64,000 nt of DNA from Prevotella sp. (GTDB taxonomy: Bacteria; Bacteroidota; Bacteroidia; Bacteroidales; Bacteroidaceae). The stretch is taken from contig JAFTGB010000011.1 of the NCBI GenBank assembly GCA_017458125.1, forward strand, positions 30,472 to 94,471, written 5' to 3'. The notes beneath the pieces were generated by a model. It searched no databases. It was given only the letters and a program-made list of their open reading frames with translations, and had not been told where the DNA came from. The position numbers and the translations under genes are program-made. The number at the start of each line of letters is the position of its first letter. Within the stretch, counting starts at the first letter, position 1. Below, piece by piece: positions 58,115 through 64,000 of the stretch.

Positions 58115-59317
58115 TCACAGGTTAAATCCGATTTTATTGCGACGCTCATAAGGGATGGAGCATATATCTTCTGCTGTTATCTCTCTATCCAATGTTCCGC
58201 CTTTGCCATATCGCATAGCTCGTTTTACGTAACAGTTCTCTATTATACTCTTTACAGAACGTGCATTTGCCCATGTCTTTGTTCTGCTCGCCATTGCCTT
58301 TGATAGTTCCTCGCGGAAAGCTGCCAAACCGTCTAAAGAAAAGGTGTGCCCAAAGGACTTTAGGTAACGGATTCCTATCTCGGTAAGCTCATCGAGAGTG
58401 TAATCTTTGAACTCGAAGCGATTCACAAATCTGGAGTATAGGCCGGGATTCTGTTCTATCATCTTATCGAGTTTGTCTTTATAGCCGCAAAGGACAACTG
58501 CGAAATCCTTGTTCTTTTCATCAGCAAGTGCAGATAACAGAAGTGGCAACACCATCTTGTTAGGGTCTTCACTATGTACTCCCTCCAACAGGTATGCTTC
58601 ATCAAACATCAAGATGCCACCTTTGCTCATTTCAATGAGTTCCGGAATCATTGCCTCTGTGTCGCCGAAACAATCTCCACAGAATATATTCCTGTCTGCA
58701 ACCACCACATGGCCTTTGCTCAGCAGTCCCGCTTCCTTCAAGAGCGCACCATATAGGCGGCAGATTGTGGTCTTACCCGTACCTGGGTTTCCATAGAAGA
58801 CAGAATGGAGGAAAATCTGCATGACAGGATACTCCCTTGATTGACGAAGACAAGCCTTATTATACTCAGCAAGACTTTTGAACTCTTCCAACCGATGCTT
58901 AATATCTTCACAGCCAACCATGTTGTTTAACTTTACAAAGGGGTGAGACGGCGGCACAAGGACATCGACAATGATTTTCCTCTTACCAGCGCACATGCGT
59001 CCGTCAGGATAACCTTCCTCAACAGGTGTAAGCTTTTCGAAATGCGGTCTGACTTCAATGTAGTCCCTTTCGTCATCAATAAGGATATTCTCTTGATTAT
59101 CGATGTTAATAACCCCCACACATCTGTCAAGACACCATGAATGTCCTTTGTAAACGGGTGTTAACGCATTGAAATTCTCAGCTGTAATCCTTTGCGGAAC
59201 TGAAGGGCTTGCATCCTTGTCTGTATTGTCTTGAACAAGAATCTGGTAGTGTCCCATATTCTTTACCTGATAGAACCTTAGTCCTGCATCATTAAAATGA
59301 AATACTCTTTCTTCCAT
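58115..59317 (-). CDS. CbxX/CfqX (SpoVK)-type AAA ATPase
   Basis: The 400-residue protein has an N-terminal domain of about 125 residues of no known family, then a CbbX-type AAA+ module: Walker A YGNPGTGKTTICRLYG near residues 176-190, Walker B GGILMFDEAYLL near 235-245, sensor CGYKDKL near 279 and arginine finger NPGLYSRF near 292, and a lid domain ending KIGFNL. CbbX-type ATPases remodel a partner protein. The ATG at 59317 is used rather than a GTG at 59323. It lies 13 bases after the DUF559 gene and likely shares its promoter. Biological role unknown. Confidence 0.82.
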   Translation of the reverse strand: MEERVFHFNDAGLRFYQVKNMGHYQILVQDNTDKDASPSVPQRITAENFNALTPVYKGHSWCLDRCVGVINIDNQENILIDDERDYIEVRPHFEKLTPVEEGYPDGRMCAGKRKIIVDVLVPPSHPFVKLNNMVGCEDIKHRLEEFKSLAEYNKACLRQSREYPVMQIFLHSVFYGNPGTGKTTICRLYGALLKEAGLLSKGHVVVADRNIFCGDCFGDTEAMIPELIEMSKGGILMFDEAYLLEGVHSEDPNKMVLPLLLSALADEKNKDFAVVLCGYKDKLDKMIEQNPGLYSRFVNRFEFKDYTLDELTEIGIRYLKSFGHTFSLDGLAAFREELSKAMASRTKTWANARSVKSIIENCYVKRAMRYGKGGTLDREITAEDICSIPYERRNKIGFNL

Positions 59318-59329
59318 ATTCACTATAAT

Positions 59330-59866
59330 TTAAGATAGATATTCATATAAGTTCCTGATTCTCTTATGCCGGTGCGTATTGACAAGACTCATTTCTGGAA
59401 TGTAATCCAATGAAGTCCAAAGTTGAATTTCTCTGTCACGCATTGATTTCAGTTCTTTTATGTAAATGGGGATGGTAGCCCTGTTTCCATTCTGATCAAT
59501 TTTTGAAAGGCCTTCTATGAGCCTTTCCCAAAACGAAACGTTGACACTGGTATCCTCATTCTTGATGCGGATAATTGCAAAATCGTTATCACCGAACACT
59601 TGGTCTTTTCTCTCATCACGGCCAATTTGTTTTTGCCCGTTGTGGTAGCCACCGTCTATCTCGATAATAATTTGCTCATCTAACAGAACAAAATCAGGAT
59701 AATAGGCCGTATCATAGCCTTCAAAAGCAATGGGATAGTTCCTCTTCACATTGGCCTTCATCTTTTCAGGGAAATACCAGTATGCAGTATTCTCTTCTTT
59801 CGAACGCGAAGATAGTTGCTCATGCGCATACGCCATTTCTTGGGTTGTTAATGTTCTATACTTCAT
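59330..59866 (-). CDS. DUF559-type (PD-(D/E)XK, Vsr-like) nuclease-domain protein
   Basis: The 178-residue protein shows the DUF559 core at about residues 45-115: YYPDFVLLDEQIIIEIDGGYHNG, where Asp58, Glu69, Asp71 and His75 form the expected nuclease site, then QIGRDERKDQVFGDNDFAIIRI. DUF559 is related to very-short-patch-repair endonucleases. Unlike the shortest family members it has an N-terminal helical part and a C-terminal extension of 60 residues. It is the first gene of a two-gene operon with the AAA ATPase, under a promoter that contains a palindromic operator. Substrate unknown. Confidence 0.75.
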   Translation of the reverse strand: MKYRTLTTQEMAYAHEQLSSRSKEENTAYWYFPEKMKANVKRNYPIAFEGYDTAYYPDFVLLDEQIIIEIDGGYHNGQKQIGRDERKDQVFGDNDFAIIRIKNEDTSVNVSFWERLIEGLSKIDQNGNRATIPIYIKELKSMRDREIQLWTSLDYIPEMSLVNTHRHKRIRNLYEYLS

Positions 59867-59890
59867 TGTAGTAAATGTTTAATACTAACG

Positions 59891-59922
59891 CAAAGGTAGT
59901 TGATTTTAATCATACCACCAAA
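59891..59922 (-). promoter_or_regulatory. Promoter of the DUF559-AAA operon
   Basis: On the minus strand TTTG (59922-59919) and TACCTTTG (59898-59891) are spaced by 20 bases, 24 bases before the ATG. The spacer contains the palindrome TGATTTTAATCA. Confidence 0.85.
59901..59912. promoter_or_regulatory. Candidate operator 1 (TGATTTTAATCA) in the DUF559-AAA promoter
   Basis: Palindrome TGATT-TT-AATCA lying between the -33 and -7 elements, where a bound repressor would block RNA polymerase. Followed by TACC. Confidence 0.65.
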
Positions 59923-59942
59923 CAATTTGCAATGTTTTTGAA

Positions 59943-59954
59943 TGATTTTAATCA
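59943..59954. promoter_or_regulatory. Candidate operator 2 (TGATTTTAATCA)
   Basis: Exact second copy 42 bases from operator 1, close to four DNA turns, so both face the same side of the helix. A third, 10-of-12 match in the reverse direction lies at 60057-60068, next to the start of the XRE gene. Confidence 0.65.
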
Positions 59955-60041
59955 TACTTAACAATAATGCAAATGTATGACGATAATCTTAAATTATTTT
60001 AATAATGTATGTGTATATGCAATAATATTAAAAGTTTTATC

Positions 60042-60049
60042 TAATTTTG
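60042..60049 (+). promoter_or_regulatory. Candidate -7 box (TAATTTTG) of the XRE regulator gene
   Basis: TAATTTTG matches TAnnTTTG, 25 bases before the ATG at 60074; no -33 TTTG is seen, so it may be a weak or activated promoter. The third operator-like site lies just downstream. Confidence 0.55.
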
Positions 60050-60073
60050 CCTGCACATATTAAAATCATACAT

Positions 60074-60331
60074 ATGGATGTTAAGTCAATAATAAAGGAA
60101 AAGGGCTGGACGATAGAACGAGTTGCAGCTGAAATGGGAATCACACGTGTTACCCTTTCCCAAAATCTTAGTCGGAACCCAACAGTCAATACCCTACAAC
60201 GTATAGCAGATGTTATAGGGTGTAATGTCGGTGATTTCTTTCGTGATGAAGTTGACTTGCTTCCTTCTTCTGGTATTTGCCCTCACTGTGGGAAGCCTAT
60301 CATAATAAAGACTGAACTGTTGAAAGAATAG
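60074..60331 (+). CDS. XRE-family HTH regulator with C-terminal zinc knuckle
   Basis: The 85-residue protein has a lambda-Cro/XRE helix-turn-helix at residues 3-60 (IIKEKGWTIERVAAEMGITR, then TLSQNLSRNPTVNTLQRIADVIG) and a short tail with CPHCGK, a possible half zinc site. It is divergent from the DUF559-AAA operon across a 207-bp gap carrying repeated TGATTTTAATCA palindromes, which are therefore its most likely binding sites. Convergent with the 60413 gene through a shared terminator. The ATG at 60074 fits the -7 box; the longer frame would begin within the promoter. Confidence 0.82.
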   Translation: MDVKSIIKEKGWTIERVAAEMGITRVTLSQNLSRNPTVNTLQRIADVIGCNVGDFFRDEVDLLPSSGICPHCGKPIIIKTELLKE

Positions 60332-60357
60332 AAGAAGAGTGAAGTATATTAATAAAT

Positions 60358-60391
60358 AGCGGTACGACCAATTTTGATCGTACCGCTCAAT
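60358..60391. terminator. Bidirectional terminator between XRE gene and 60413 gene
   Basis: Perfect 10-bp stem AGCGGTACGA/TCGTACCGCT (60358-60367 with 60378-60387), 10-base loop, AT-rich on both sides. Confidence 0.75.
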
Positions 60392-60412
60392 TATTTCAGA
60401 TTGCAATGCCAG

Positions 60413-61819
60413 TTACTTGATGGTGAAGAAAAATGCTCCTTCCGTTAAAACGGAAATGTCAAAGTTCTGAAGATCTTTGTCCTCCGACTCTTCTTTCATC
60501 TGCTTAAAATACTGCTCAACTTCTGGCTTGCGAATTATGAAGGCATATTCTCCTGGTTCTGCATCTATAGTAATATCAAGGGCTGTCACATGACCAATCT
60601 TACGAGTATTGGATGACATCCTTACGTTCTTGGCAGCAGGAATAATGCTCGTGTAAAGGAACTTGTCTTTATTCTGACGCATCTCCAAGAGTTTCCCAAC
60701 CTTGAATTGGAATTCCATCTTGTCTATTGCTTTGAATAGTTCATCGTCAGAGAGTTTTTGATTGATATTTGCATCAATGTACCCTTCATTAACCAGACGC
60801 TTGCTGATATAATCCATCAATTCACTCTGCTTATAGTTGATCTTTGAATACATATACTCCATGTATCGGCATCCAATTCCCTTATGTACCTTGAATACAA
60901 AAATATTCTTAGGGTCAATCGGTTCTGTGAAATCTGAAATCTTACGAGAAAGGAACTCATTGACTTTTAATTCCTGCATGTTTGTTTCAAGGTTAGAGTA
61001 AAGTGTGAACCTTGCCGTCCCCTTAAACTGTTCGTCAGCGTGCCTATTATTGTATATCATGTAATTCTGTACACTATCAACAATCTCCCTGTCTGCAAGA
61101 GGCTTTTTTAAAAACGCTATATAGTTCTGCACATACTGTTTTATAGCATCCTGTCCGAAATCGGGCACAGGCTTCTCGTCAGTAATTGCCTCATATTTGG
61201 TAATACCCATTGGTTTCATACCATTGGCAAAGCGGGCAAATACGCCAACTGAGTCATTAAGAGTCTCCATGCCTTGGTATTCAAAGGTTGTTCCATACTT
61301 CTCATTCAGGTAGGTTGCTTCCTGCATAGTAGGCTGACGTTGTTCTGCCATAATCTTCTTGAAAACAGGATCGTCCTGAAATCCCGACATTCTCTGGGCT
61401 TTTGTATAAGCATCCTGGAACTCCTTGCTGTCGTAGTCAATCCCCGCTTCTTCCAGCATTTTTCTGGTCATCTCCTCCTGAGACATACCGCCGTATTTTT
61501 CTTCGTAGTACTTCTTCAAAGCAGCCGTATCACCTTGCATCTCCATAAGTTTCTTAAGCTCAGGATTGTTTTCGTACATCCGTTGCTGTGCTTCAGCCAT
61601 AGCTTTCTTGTACTCGACACTGGCAGTGTCGATGGTGGCATCTCTACGGATGTCTTTCACTTTTGTATTGCCCCATGCTTCCTGGGCCTTCTTCTTTGCT
61701 TTTCGTGCATCATTAGCAGCCTTGGCTCCTTTGAGCAAACCGCCGAGACCACCGAATTGAGCTTGACACGGTGCTGTGCATAGTGTCAATGTAAATAGAA
61801 TTGATAGTAACTGTTTCAT
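60413..61819 (-). CDS. Secreted hypothetical protein, 468 aa
   Basis: Not recognised. Sec signal MKQLLSILFTLTLCTAPCQAQ is followed by a Gly-rich then Lys/Ala-rich segment (FGGLGGLLKGAKAANDARKAKKKAQEA), a helical region with many charged residues (residues 60-170), and a mixed alpha/beta C-terminal half ending in a strand (ILTEGAFFFTIK-like). The protein probably lives in the periplasm or outer surface. It is the last gene of a minus-strand series after two zinc-ribbon proteins and a protease, with a 9-base gap. Confidence 0.7.
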   Translation of the reverse strand: MKQLLSILFTLTLCTAPCQAQFGGLGGLLKGAKAANDARKAKKKAQEAWGNTKVKDIRRDATIDTASVEYKKAMAEAQQRMYENNPELKKLMEMQGDTAALKKYYEEKYGGMSQEEMTRKMLEEAGIDYDSKEFQDAYTKAQRMSGFQDDPVFKKIMAEQRQPTMQEATYLNEKYGTTFEYQGMETLNDSVGVFARFANGMKPMGITKYEAITDEKPVPDFGQDAIKQYVQNYIAFLKKPLADREIVDSVQNYMIYNNRHADEQFKGTARFTLYSNLETNMQELKVNEFLSRKISDFTEPIDPKNIFVFKVHKGIGCRYMEYMYSKINYKQSELMDYISKRLVNEGYIDANINQKLSDDELFKAIDKMEFQFKVGKLLEMRQNKDKFLYTSIIPAAKNVRMSSNTRKIGHVTALDITIDAEPGEYAFIIRKPEVEQYFKQMKEESEDKDLQNFDISVLTEGAFFFTIK

Positions 61820-61828
61820 AATATACCG

Positions 61829-62689
61829 TTATTTGTTTTTCAAAAGATACTTATGCGCTGTATATATAGCATAAACCCAGACAATACTGCTTAGGAATGC
61901 TGACCATAAATATATTGTTGGGTCATAACCTGATCGCAACAAAGTTCTAAGAATGATAAACGCGATAATGACATTTGCAATGAATGCCTTGCCGATATTG
62001 ACAAGCATTGAATCCTTTTCATTTTTCAAAATAAATCCATTAATAGCCATTAGGATTACGAGCAATATACCAAGCACCAGTAGAATTCCTCCTTCCATAA
62101 AACAACCAATAATATTACTTGCAACATATAAAATGGAAAGGGCTCTTAATAGAAGAGATGTGGCATCATCATCTCCTCCTTCGGCTTTCTTTTGGCTCCT
62201 GATACAGTCAGCAACGTTCCATAAAAGAAATATCGTTCCGATACCATCAAGGACAGCTCCTATCCATGATGGGACAGCACGACCGTAGCTTACAAATTGT
62301 CCTACCAATCCACCTACTTCTGATGTGTATTCTTCAGCAAAATCATTTGCAAAGGAAAGAATGTTTCCTAATATTACTGCCCCAAATGCAAACTGAATAT
62401 AATACTTGTAAGGAATGCTTTCTTCTGCATTATTAGAGTCCTTATTACATTCAATTGTCTTTGGAACATGTGGATTAGTTGTTATCTCATTGTCTTTCTC
62501 TTCATTCGTGGGTTCTTTGCAGTGTGGACAGATTATGAGACCTTCATCTACAAGTTCACCGCAGATGGGACATGGTTTCTTTACCTTTGGAGTCTCTTTA
62601 GGCTCCAACCACTCCCCACAGTGCTTACATTTCTTGGCAACGGCAAGAATCTCTTCCCCACAATACGGGCAACGTTTTGTCTCTTCCAT
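61829..62689 (-). CDS. Double-zinc-ribbon multi-pass membrane protein
   Basis: The 286-residue protein begins MEETKRCPYCGEEILAVAKK with two zinc-ribbon modules: CPYC/CKHC (about residues 7-27) and CPIC/CPHC (about 40-60). About five transmembrane helices follow (for example YIQFAFGAVILGNILSFA, GIGTIFLLWNVADCI, SILYVASNIIGCFMEGG, LLVLGILLVILMAIN). Zinc ribbons of this type are common at the N-terminus of bacterial membrane proteins of unknown role. The ATG at 62689 is preferred to a TTG at 62698, which would overlap the preceding gene. The first 25 residues match closely those of the next gene, so they share a common module. Confidence 0.72.
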   Translation of the reverse strand: MEETKRCPYCGEEILAVAKKCKHCGEWLEPKETPKVKKPCPICGELVDEGLIICPHCKEPTNEEKDNEITTNPHVPKTIECNKDSNNAEESIPYKYYIQFAFGAVILGNILSFANDFAEEYTSEVGGLVGQFVSYGRAVPSWIGAVLDGIGTIFLLWNVADCIRSQKKAEGGDDDATSLLLRALSILYVASNIIGCFMEGGILLVLGILLVILMAINGFILKNEKDSMLVNIGKAFIANVIIAFIILRTLLRSGYDPTIYLWSAFLSSIVWVYAIYTAHKYLLKNK

Positions 62690-62690
62690 A

Positions 62691-63491
62691 TTATTCAACT
62701 CCCATTGTTTCTAATGCTTTTTTAGCTTTCTCATATTCTTGTGCTGCAGAACGCTGCATCCACATTATCGCCGCATCTCGGTTTTTCCCAACACCGATGC
62801 CATCCCAATAACACCACGCAATATTATGTTGAGCATATTTATTGCCCTTTTCGGCAGCGGAAAGGTAGTAGGAAGCTGCTTTTGACAGATTCTTGGCACA
62901 TCCTTTCCCTTGCGCATACATATTACCTATTTTGTTCAATGCTGCAGGATCACCCGTCTCAGCAGCCTTTTGATAGTAGTAGAAGGCTGTTTCGTGGTTT
63001 TCTTCAACACCGATTCCCTTCTCGTAACTTTCTCCACGACTCAAATATTCTTCAGAACCGTAGTTATCCATTACAGCAGTGTCAGCGTCAACTTGCTCTA
63101 TGACATCTTCATGCTTCTCGATTTCAGGAGTCGGCTGTTCGTTTTCCTTCCTATGATATACCATTCCGTCCTCAGTTCCTTCTGGCTCAGCAAAGTTGAT
63201 GACAGGATCTTCCTTAATTGTCTGCGCCATACTATCTTCTTTGCTTTGATGGCCTGGTATTATAATGAGGCCGCCAATAACAAGTGCCAGTAGAACTAAT
63301 ATGGCAATAATTACTCCTTTACTTATGCCTTTTCTCTTTGGCATAATTGTTTGCTCTGGCTGTGAAAGTTGTGGTTCTGAATGTGAAGCAGGCTTCACGT
63401 CCTCATCCAGCCACTCACCGCAATGCCTACATTTCTTTGCTACGGCTAATATCTCCTCGCCGCAATAAGGGCATTTCTTTGTCTGTTCCAT
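62691..63491 (-). CDS. Zinc-ribbon, single-TM protein with Sel1-like repeats
   Basis: The 266-residue protein has an N-terminal zinc ribbon (MEQTKKCPYCGEEILAVAKK, then CRHCGEW), one transmembrane helix near residues 57-76 (GVIIAILVLLALVIGGLIII), a low-complexity Glu-rich linker, and three Sel1-type repeats (residues 145-255, e.g. YEKGIGVEENHETAFYYYQK, MYAQGKGCAKNLSKAASYYL, CYWDGIGVGKNRDAAIMWMQ). Sel1 repeats usually bind partner proteins. It starts 4 bases after the protease gene, so they are likely coupled. Confidence 0.8.
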   Translation of the reverse strand: MEQTKKCPYCGEEILAVAKKCRHCGEWLDEDVKPASHSEPQLSQPEQTIMPKRKGISKGVIIAILVLLALVIGGLIIIPGHQSKEDSMAQTIKEDPVINFAEPEGTEDGMVYHRKENEQPTPEIEKHEDVIEQVDADTAVMDNYGSEEYLSRGESYEKGIGVEENHETAFYYYQKAAETGDPAALNKIGNMYAQGKGCAKNLSKAASYYLSAAEKGNKYAQHNIAWCYWDGIGVGKNRDAAIMWMQRSAAQEYEKAKKALETMGVE

Positions 63492-63495
63492 ATTA

Positions 63496-64000
63496 CTATT
63501 CTTTCAAAAAGTCTTTTATCAGATTCATTGGGATGCCAAAGTTGAAATCATCATTGAGGGTAGCTTTGGCAAAGTTAACTCCCCTAAGAGTTCCGTCCTC
63601 GTCAAAAACGGGGCTTCCTGATGACCCTTGCATCGTTGGAATACTGTAGAGTAATCTCACGCCATCGGGTAGTTGGGTAATCTTCCCGCTCGTCATCTGT
63701 GCTTTGATTCCTTCTCTGGTCTGAGCTATAGCAATACCGTGGTTATAGCCTATCATATAGAGTTGTTGATCCATCTTCAGGTCATCTGCTTCAACCTCTT
63801 CGGTTACTGTCTCGCCAAAGAAAATCTGATTAACGTAGTCACCAAAGGACTTTGTTTCCTTTTCCTTCATAACCTTTCCAGAGACATCAAACACATGTGC
63901 ATGCTCTGGAGTCTGCTTCTTCTTTAGTTGTATGATTGCCAAGTCTGCATCCTCGCGTCTTGATATTTTACGGACGGTGCAAGGATTACCTTTCAAAAAG
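63496..64000 (-). CDS. Trypsin-like serine protease domain protein (partial)
   Basis: Only the C-terminal 167 codons are in the window; the frame stays open past base 64000. The serine nucleophile motif MQGSSGSPVFDEDGTLRGVNFA (about 120-100 codons before the stop in reading order) and an Asp in REDADLAIIQLK are the expected members of a trypsin/HtrA catalytic triad; the His lies off the edge. It likely acts at the membrane or periplasm and heads an operon with two zinc-ribbon proteins and a secreted protein. Natural substrate unknown. Confidence 0.75.
   Translation of the reverse strand, partial: FLKGNPCTVRKISRREDADLAIIQLKKKQTPEHAHVFDVSGKVMKEKETKSFGDYVNQIFFGETVTEEVEADDLKMDQQLYMIGYNHGIAIAQTREGIKAQMTSGKITQLPDGVRLLYSIPTMQGSSGSPVFDEDGTLRGVNFAKATLNDDFNFGIPMNLIKDFLKE

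Noticed and set aside
58115-59317. CbbX RuBisCO activase
   Set aside because: No RuBisCO genes are present and the N-terminal domain is different; only the ATPase fold is shared.
57937-60331. Complete integrative element at tRNA-His
   Set aside because: No integrase, relaxase or repeated tRNA end is visible, so only a possible scar is reported.

Overview
The window reads as chromosomal DNA of a Bacteroidales bacterium, most like Prevotella and its relatives. Support comes from many promoters of the Bacteroidota form TTTG-N19/21-TAnnTTTG, an almost complete absence of Shine-Dalgarno sites, a type III glutamine synthetase, LL-diaminopimelate aminotransferase, a Bat aerotolerance operon, a DUF4295 gene beside rpmG, and a malic enzyme fused to a phosphotransacetylase-like domain. 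Only one RNA gene is visible, tRNA-His(GUG).

Layout. 0-4.2 kb: minus-strand rseC-rnfB-rnfC-rnfD-rnfG electron-transport operon (rnfG runs off the left edge). 4.4-7.2 kb: a small hypothetical gene, a lipoprotein, a LysM glucosaminidase, cytidine deaminase and an HU-like DNA-binding protein. 7.3-10.2 kb: a single-chain MmeI-like restriction-modification enzyme. 10.7-13.0 kb: malic enzyme. 13.1-13.4 kb: a tiny stand-alone transcription unit encoding a 21-residue peptide. 13.4-26.2 kb: an ammonium-assimilation block, with gltB-gltD-dapF-dapL-glnN on the minus strand and divergent glnK-amt-porin on the plus strand. 27.0-32.3 kb: an AT-richer restriction-modification island (22-bp repeat array, fused nuclease/methylase, specificity subunit, YhcG fragment, RhuM). 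32.5-37.8 kb: glutamine-using enzymes pyrG, purF, asnB. 37.8-46.8 kb: PAP2 phosphatase and the moxR-DUF58-batF-like-batA-batB/C-batD/E operon. 47-54 kb: housekeeping genes (HU-TM-LysM protein, hup, rimO, ftsY, DUF4295, rpmG, rpmB, cinA, tsaD, map). 54-57.7 kb: htpG and two hypothetical genes. 57.9-60.3 kb: tRNA-His followed by an islet of an AAA ATPase, a DUF559 nuclease and a divergent XRE regulator. 60.4-64 kb: a secreted hypothetical, two zinc-ribbon membrane proteins and a trypsin-like protease cut by the right edge.

How the genes work together. The 13-38 kb stretch links ammonium uptake (Amt, PII), glutamine and glutamate synthesis (GlnN, GltBD), glutamine-consuming amidotransferases (PyrG, PurF, AsnB) and two glutamate/lysine-pathway enzymes (DapL, DapF). 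The restriction island splits this block in two. The Bat operon is a MoxR/VWA/TPR envelope system.

Most unusual points. (1) GC-rich palindromic elements are inserted in frame in gltB (five copies), gltD (one) and pyrG (two), adding PLPxREG-like peptides, with related copies between genes. (2) A perfect 111-bp direct repeat brackets dapF and supplies the C-termini of two genes. (3) A 21-codon gene has its own strong promoter and terminator. (4) An XRE/DUF559/AAA module has palindromic operators placed inside the promoter. (5) A 22-bp-periodic array with both orientations lies at the edge of the restriction island. (6) Bat proteins are fused pairwise, and one junction is encoded by a repeat. 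Product names come from reading the proteins by eye; no database search was possible.
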